A program made the position numbers and the translations under genes. 42,979 nucleotides of DNA, from positions 1-42,979 of the forward strand of contig JAIKZU010000155.1 in assembly GCA_024681985.1 (NCBI GenBank), read 5' to 3'. Shown here in pieces: positions 40,804-42,979 of this stretch; positions within the stretch are counted from its first letter, which is position 1, and every line of letters starts with the position of its first letter. The notes beneath the pieces are model-generated. The model was given only the letters and a program-made list of their open reading frames with translations. It was not told where the DNA came from and did not search any database. The DNA comes from Lachnospiraceae bacterium. GTDB taxonomy: Bacteria; Bacillota; Clostridia; Lachnospirales; Lachnospiraceae.

Positions 40804-40871
40804 GGGACGGTTCTTTTGTCTTCGAATGCAGGATTGCCTGGATATGGAGACAGGGAATCGTCCTTTTTTTT
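40804..40871 (+). repeat. REP-like imperfect palindrome with T-tract (tpiA terminator)
   Basis: The left arm GGGACGGTTCTTTTGTCTTC (40804-40823) pairs imperfectly with the right arm ending AATCGTCC (about 40846-40863); eight T follow. The GGGACGGTTCTT head is shared with the palindrome at 41843. It resembles the short palindromes tied to RAYT/IS200-like transposases, and probably also terminates tpiA. Confidence 0.65.
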
Positions 40872-40892
40872 AAAGCGGAGAGGAGATATGAA

Positions 40893-41825
40893 ATGAGAAC
40901 CAAAAGAGTATGTGGTGTGATCAAGCTTGTATGCCTGATTTGCGTTTTATCCCTGTGCATAGGAGCATTTTATGTGCCGGATATTACGGTATACGCCGCG
41001 TCTAATACGGGGAAAGTGGGCTGGCCCAATGATGAAGGGGGCTATATTCCAAACAACACCCATGGTTGGCCGGTGATCCGGGATTATGAGGGAACCGGAA
41101 GCGGCCCCGGAGAAGCCTGGGTCGGATGGTTTAATTATCGTGACTGGACGGAAACAGCAAATCACGCGGGAGCTAATGATCCCAATAACAACGGATGGGA
41201 CTGGGTCAGGATCGTAACTGCCTCCAATGGGGTGAAGGTAAAATGCTTTGAGCTGACGAACGAAAATGAATATTTACCTATCAACGACGGATCCGGAAAG
41301 GACCTGATGCCAAAGTCCCCCTGGATGATGGCGATCTATGAGATCGAAACCGGAAATGATAAAGAAACCATGGATTATCTGAACAGCAGTTCCGGCGCAA
41401 AGCTGAAAAAGACATCTCAAAAGAGGACGAGTATCGAATGGAGGGATGAAAAGGTTCAGGAATTCCGGCAGACCTATGAGGATTACGAAAAGATCCTGAT
41501 GGCTGATCCGCAGTTTATCTGTAACGATAAGGAATTTACCCTCTATGATGTAAACCTTTATCGCATTTGGTCCGTCTGTCGTGAAAAGAAAGCCTGGAGT
41601 GTAAAGATCTGGAGGAATCCGGATGTGCGCAAATGGAGCGCCATAAAGGAGGTGCTGCATTATGTCAGCCCGGATGGGAACAAACTCTACAAGGTGATCT
41701 ACACGGATTTCTATGTGGGAAGTGACGTGATCAAAGATTATGACAAATGGTATTCCGTGGGCAAAGCAAAGATCAAACAGCTGAAACCCTCGGGAAAGGG
41801 ATATGTGGAGTATTTGATCAAGTAA
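40893..41825 (+). CDS. Secreted protein of unknown function
   Basis: A 310-residue product with a signal peptide (basic start MRTKRV, hydrophobic LVCLICVLSLCIGAFYV, cleavage likely after VYA). The mature part is rich in Trp, Asp, Asn and Tyr near its N-terminus (KVGWPNDEGGYIPNNTHGW, VGWFNYRDW), which is reminiscent of carbohydrate-binding surfaces but is not a recognised domain. The start at 40893 has AGGAGA; an upstream ATG at 40797 would run through the REP-like hairpin. It lies between two REP-like palindromes, with no promoter between the first T-tract and the gene. Confidence 0.78.
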   Translation: MRTKRVCGVIKLVCLICVLSLCIGAFYVPDITVYAASNTGKVGWPNDEGGYIPNNTHGWPVIRDYEGTGSGPGEAWVGWFNYRDWTETANHAGANDPNNNGWDWVRIVTASNGVKVKCFELTNENEYLPINDGSGKDLMPKSPWMMAIYEIETGNDKETMDYLNSSSGAKLKKTSQKRTSIEWRDEKVQEFRQTYEDYEKILMADPQFICNDKEFTLYDVNLYRIWSVCREKKAWSVKIWRNPDVRKWSAIKEVLHYVSPDGNKLYKVIYTDFYVGSDVIKDYDKWYSVGKAKIKQLKPSGKGYVEYLIK

Positions 41826-41842
41826 TTATAAAAGTTAAAAAA

Positions 41843-41904
41843 GGGGCGGTTCTTGCGTCTCCGTTTTCAGACAATACTGAATTCGGAGACGCAAGAACCG
41901 TCCC
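41843..41904 (-). repeat. REP-like near-perfect palindrome, terminator of the pfk gene
   Basis: The 21-nt arms 41843-41863 and 41884-41904 match at 20 positions with one G-T pair; an inner TTCAG/CTGAA stem extends the hairpin. On the minus strand a T-rich tract follows (complement of 41831-41842), so it also terminates the phosphofructokinase gene. The sequence head GGG(G/A)CGGTTCTT matches the element at 40804. Confidence 0.75.
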
Positions 41905-41910
41905 ATTTGT

Positions 41911-42979
41911 TTACCGGGTCACATACACGGGCAGGCCGTTTTCATATGTAAGTTTCGGCTCGCCGAGGACAAGAGGCTGCAGATAGGAAAGCATTTCTTT
42001 CGTTACCCAGTTACCTTCGGGAGTGATCCACTCCTTGGGAACTTCCTTGGCTTCGTTTGCAATGTCGTGAATTTGCGCATGGTCGTATTCGATGGAGTAG
42101 GGACTGTTGCTTGTCCGCACAGCGATCACCATTGCACCGGTTACGCCAGCTTCCGCAAATTGTACGCCGTTCTTACCGAGCAAAACGGATTCGTTTATGT
42201 CCGTAAGAGAACTGCTGTGCGCGGCAGCGCGTTGCAACACGTTGACTTCGATGGAGCGGCATTTCACACCAAGCTTTTCTTTTACAAGATACTCTAACGT
42301 TTTGCCAGCACCGGAAAGCTGGGCATGTCCAAACTGATCCAAAGTACCGGTAGAAGCGGAAATGTATTCTCCGGCCGCATCTCTGATCCCTTCGGAAACA
42401 GCAACGATGATATTTGTCTTTTCCTTTAATAAGCGGGATATGTCATTTACGAACACCTCCGTATCAAAGGGAACCTCCGGAAGATAGATGAGGTCAGGTC
42501 CGCAGCAATATGCATTTCGTGCGAGGGAGGTGGCAGCGGTAAGCCAGCCGGCATCACGACCCATGACTTCGATAATGGTAACGCTCGGCGTATTGTAGAT
42601 CTGTGCATCATAGATCACTTCCATCGTGGTGGTAGCGATATATTTTGCGGCGGAACCAAAGCCGGGCGTATGGTCGGTAACGCAAAGATCATTGTCAACG
42701 GTTTTGGGGATACCCACAAAGCAAATGTGCGATCCGATATTTTGGGCATAAGTCGAGAGCTTGTCTACAGTGTCCATGGAGTCATTGCCGCCGATGTAGA
42801 AGAATGCATCGATATCATATTTTGCAAACTGCTGAAAGAGCAGATCGAAGATAGGGTCATTCGAGTCAACGCTTGGCAGTTTGAAGCGACAGGATCCCAA
42901 ATACATTGCCGGGGTGATCTTAAGTTTTTCTAGAAAAGTTGGATCGGAGTCAACGATTTTACCAAGGTCGATGATGTTG
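41911..42979 (-). CDS. 6-phosphofructokinase, PPi-dependent type (partial)
   Basis: The frame is open to the right edge, so the N-terminus is missing; at least 355 residues are present. Upstream of the internal ATG at 42906 the frame continues with conserved-looking sequence, so the gene begins outside the window. Donor-specificity positions read GGNDS (usually GGDGS in ATP enzymes) and PKTVDND (Lys instead of the Gly of PGTIDND). Lys at this place and Asp in GGND are features of pyrophosphate-dependent enzymes. The motif MGRDAGWL follows. It converts fructose-6-phosphate to the bisphosphate upstream of TpiA and Gap. The donor should be tested. Confidence 0.9.
   Translation of the reverse strand, partial: NIIDLGKIVDSDPTFLEKLKITPAMYLGSCRFKLPSVDSNDPIFDLLFQQFAKYDIDAFFYIGGNDSMDTVDKLSTYAQNIGSHICFVGIPKTVDNDLCVTDHTPGFGSAAKYIATTTMEVIYDAQIYNTPSVTIIEVMGRDAGWLTAATSLARNAYCCGPDLIYLPEVPFDTEVFVNDISRLLKEKTNIIVAVSEGIRDAAGEYISASTGTLDQFGHAQLSGAGKTLEYLVKEKLGVKCRSIEVNVLQRAAAHSSSLTDINESVLLGKNGVQFAEAGVTGAMVIAVRTSNSPYSIEYDHAQIHDIANEAKEVPKEWITPEGNWVTKEMLSYLQPLVLGEPKLTYENGLPVYVTR

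Noticed and set aside
1..42979. CRISPR arrays, prophage or defence genes
   Set aside because: No regularly spaced direct repeats, cas, integrase, phage structural or toxin-antitoxin genes were seen anywhere in the window.

Overview
The window reads as a chromosomal segment of an anaerobic Firmicute, most likely a Clostridia member of the Lachnospiraceae type. That assignment is inferred from gene content. The gene orders ylxM-ffh-rpsP-khpA-rimM-trmD-rplS-rbgA-rnhB and cysS-mrnC-rlmB-sigma factor are the Gram-positive orders known from Bacillus. Two type I signal peptidases, a sodium-pump decarboxylase operon and a pyrophosphate-type phosphofructokinase suit an anaerobic fermenter. Promoters are close to the sigma-A consensus, and the tRNA genes do not encode CCA. 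There is no phage, transposase gene or CRISPR array. The only mobile-looking DNA is a pair of REP-like palindromes near the right end.

Layout. 1-10.9 kb is accessory: the tail of an unknown gene, tRNA-Val(CAC), a 919-residue orphan overlapping a metallophosphoesterase, a secreted GHL10-type glycosidase on the minus strand, a protein with a C-terminal J domain followed by a membrane-anchored clostripain-family peptidase, and a convergent membrane-anchored orphan. 10.9-25.3 kb is a long housekeeping run: SRP and ribosome maturation (ylxM, ffh, rpsP, khpA, rimM, trmD, rplS), lepB, rbgA, a second lepB, rnhB, a FliK-like and FlhB-C-like pair, yraN, der, plsY, dut, a phosphoribosyltransferase, scpA and scpB. 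25.4-30.7 kb is a five-gene biotin-dependent carboxyltransferase and Na+ pump operon. 30.8-31.4 kb is a non-coding stretch rich in palindromes plus tRNA-Ser(CGA), tRNA-Val(TAC) and tRNA-Met(CAT). 31.4-36.3 kb carries ispF, cysS, mrnC, rlmB, a SigH-like sigma factor and a DUF362 ferredoxin. 36.4-43 kb carries a PHP phosphatase on the minus strand, the lower-glycolysis set gap, pgk and tpiA, a secreted orphan between two REP-like hairpins, and a phosphofructokinase on the minus strand cut by the window edge.

How the parts work together. The central block links protein targeting (Ffh, two signal peptidases), ribosome assembly (RimM, TrmD, RbgA, Der) and chromosome upkeep (RNase HII, dUTPase, ScpAB). 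The 25.5-30.7 kb operon has the parts to move a carboxyl group between an acyl-CoA, a biotin carrier and a keto acid, and to couple biotin decarboxylation to Na+ export. Gap, Pgk and TpiA sit beside a PPi-type Pfk.

Most unusual points: (i) four genes (rimM, ispF, pgk and the secreted orphan) begin 11-24 nt after a hairpin plus T-tract, with no convincing promoter between; (ii) the ylxM-ffh operon appears to start with a near-leaderless mRNA from a promoter whose -35 lies in a perfect 9-bp dyad; (iii) a FliK-like/FlhB-C-like pair sits outside any flagellar operon and the FlhB-like protein lacks the NPTH motif; (iv) the decarboxylase operon contains both 12S-type and 5S-type carboxyltransferases and a lipoprotein-fused OadG; (v) a REP-like pair flanks the secreted orphan. 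No single clearly new defence or mobile system is visible.
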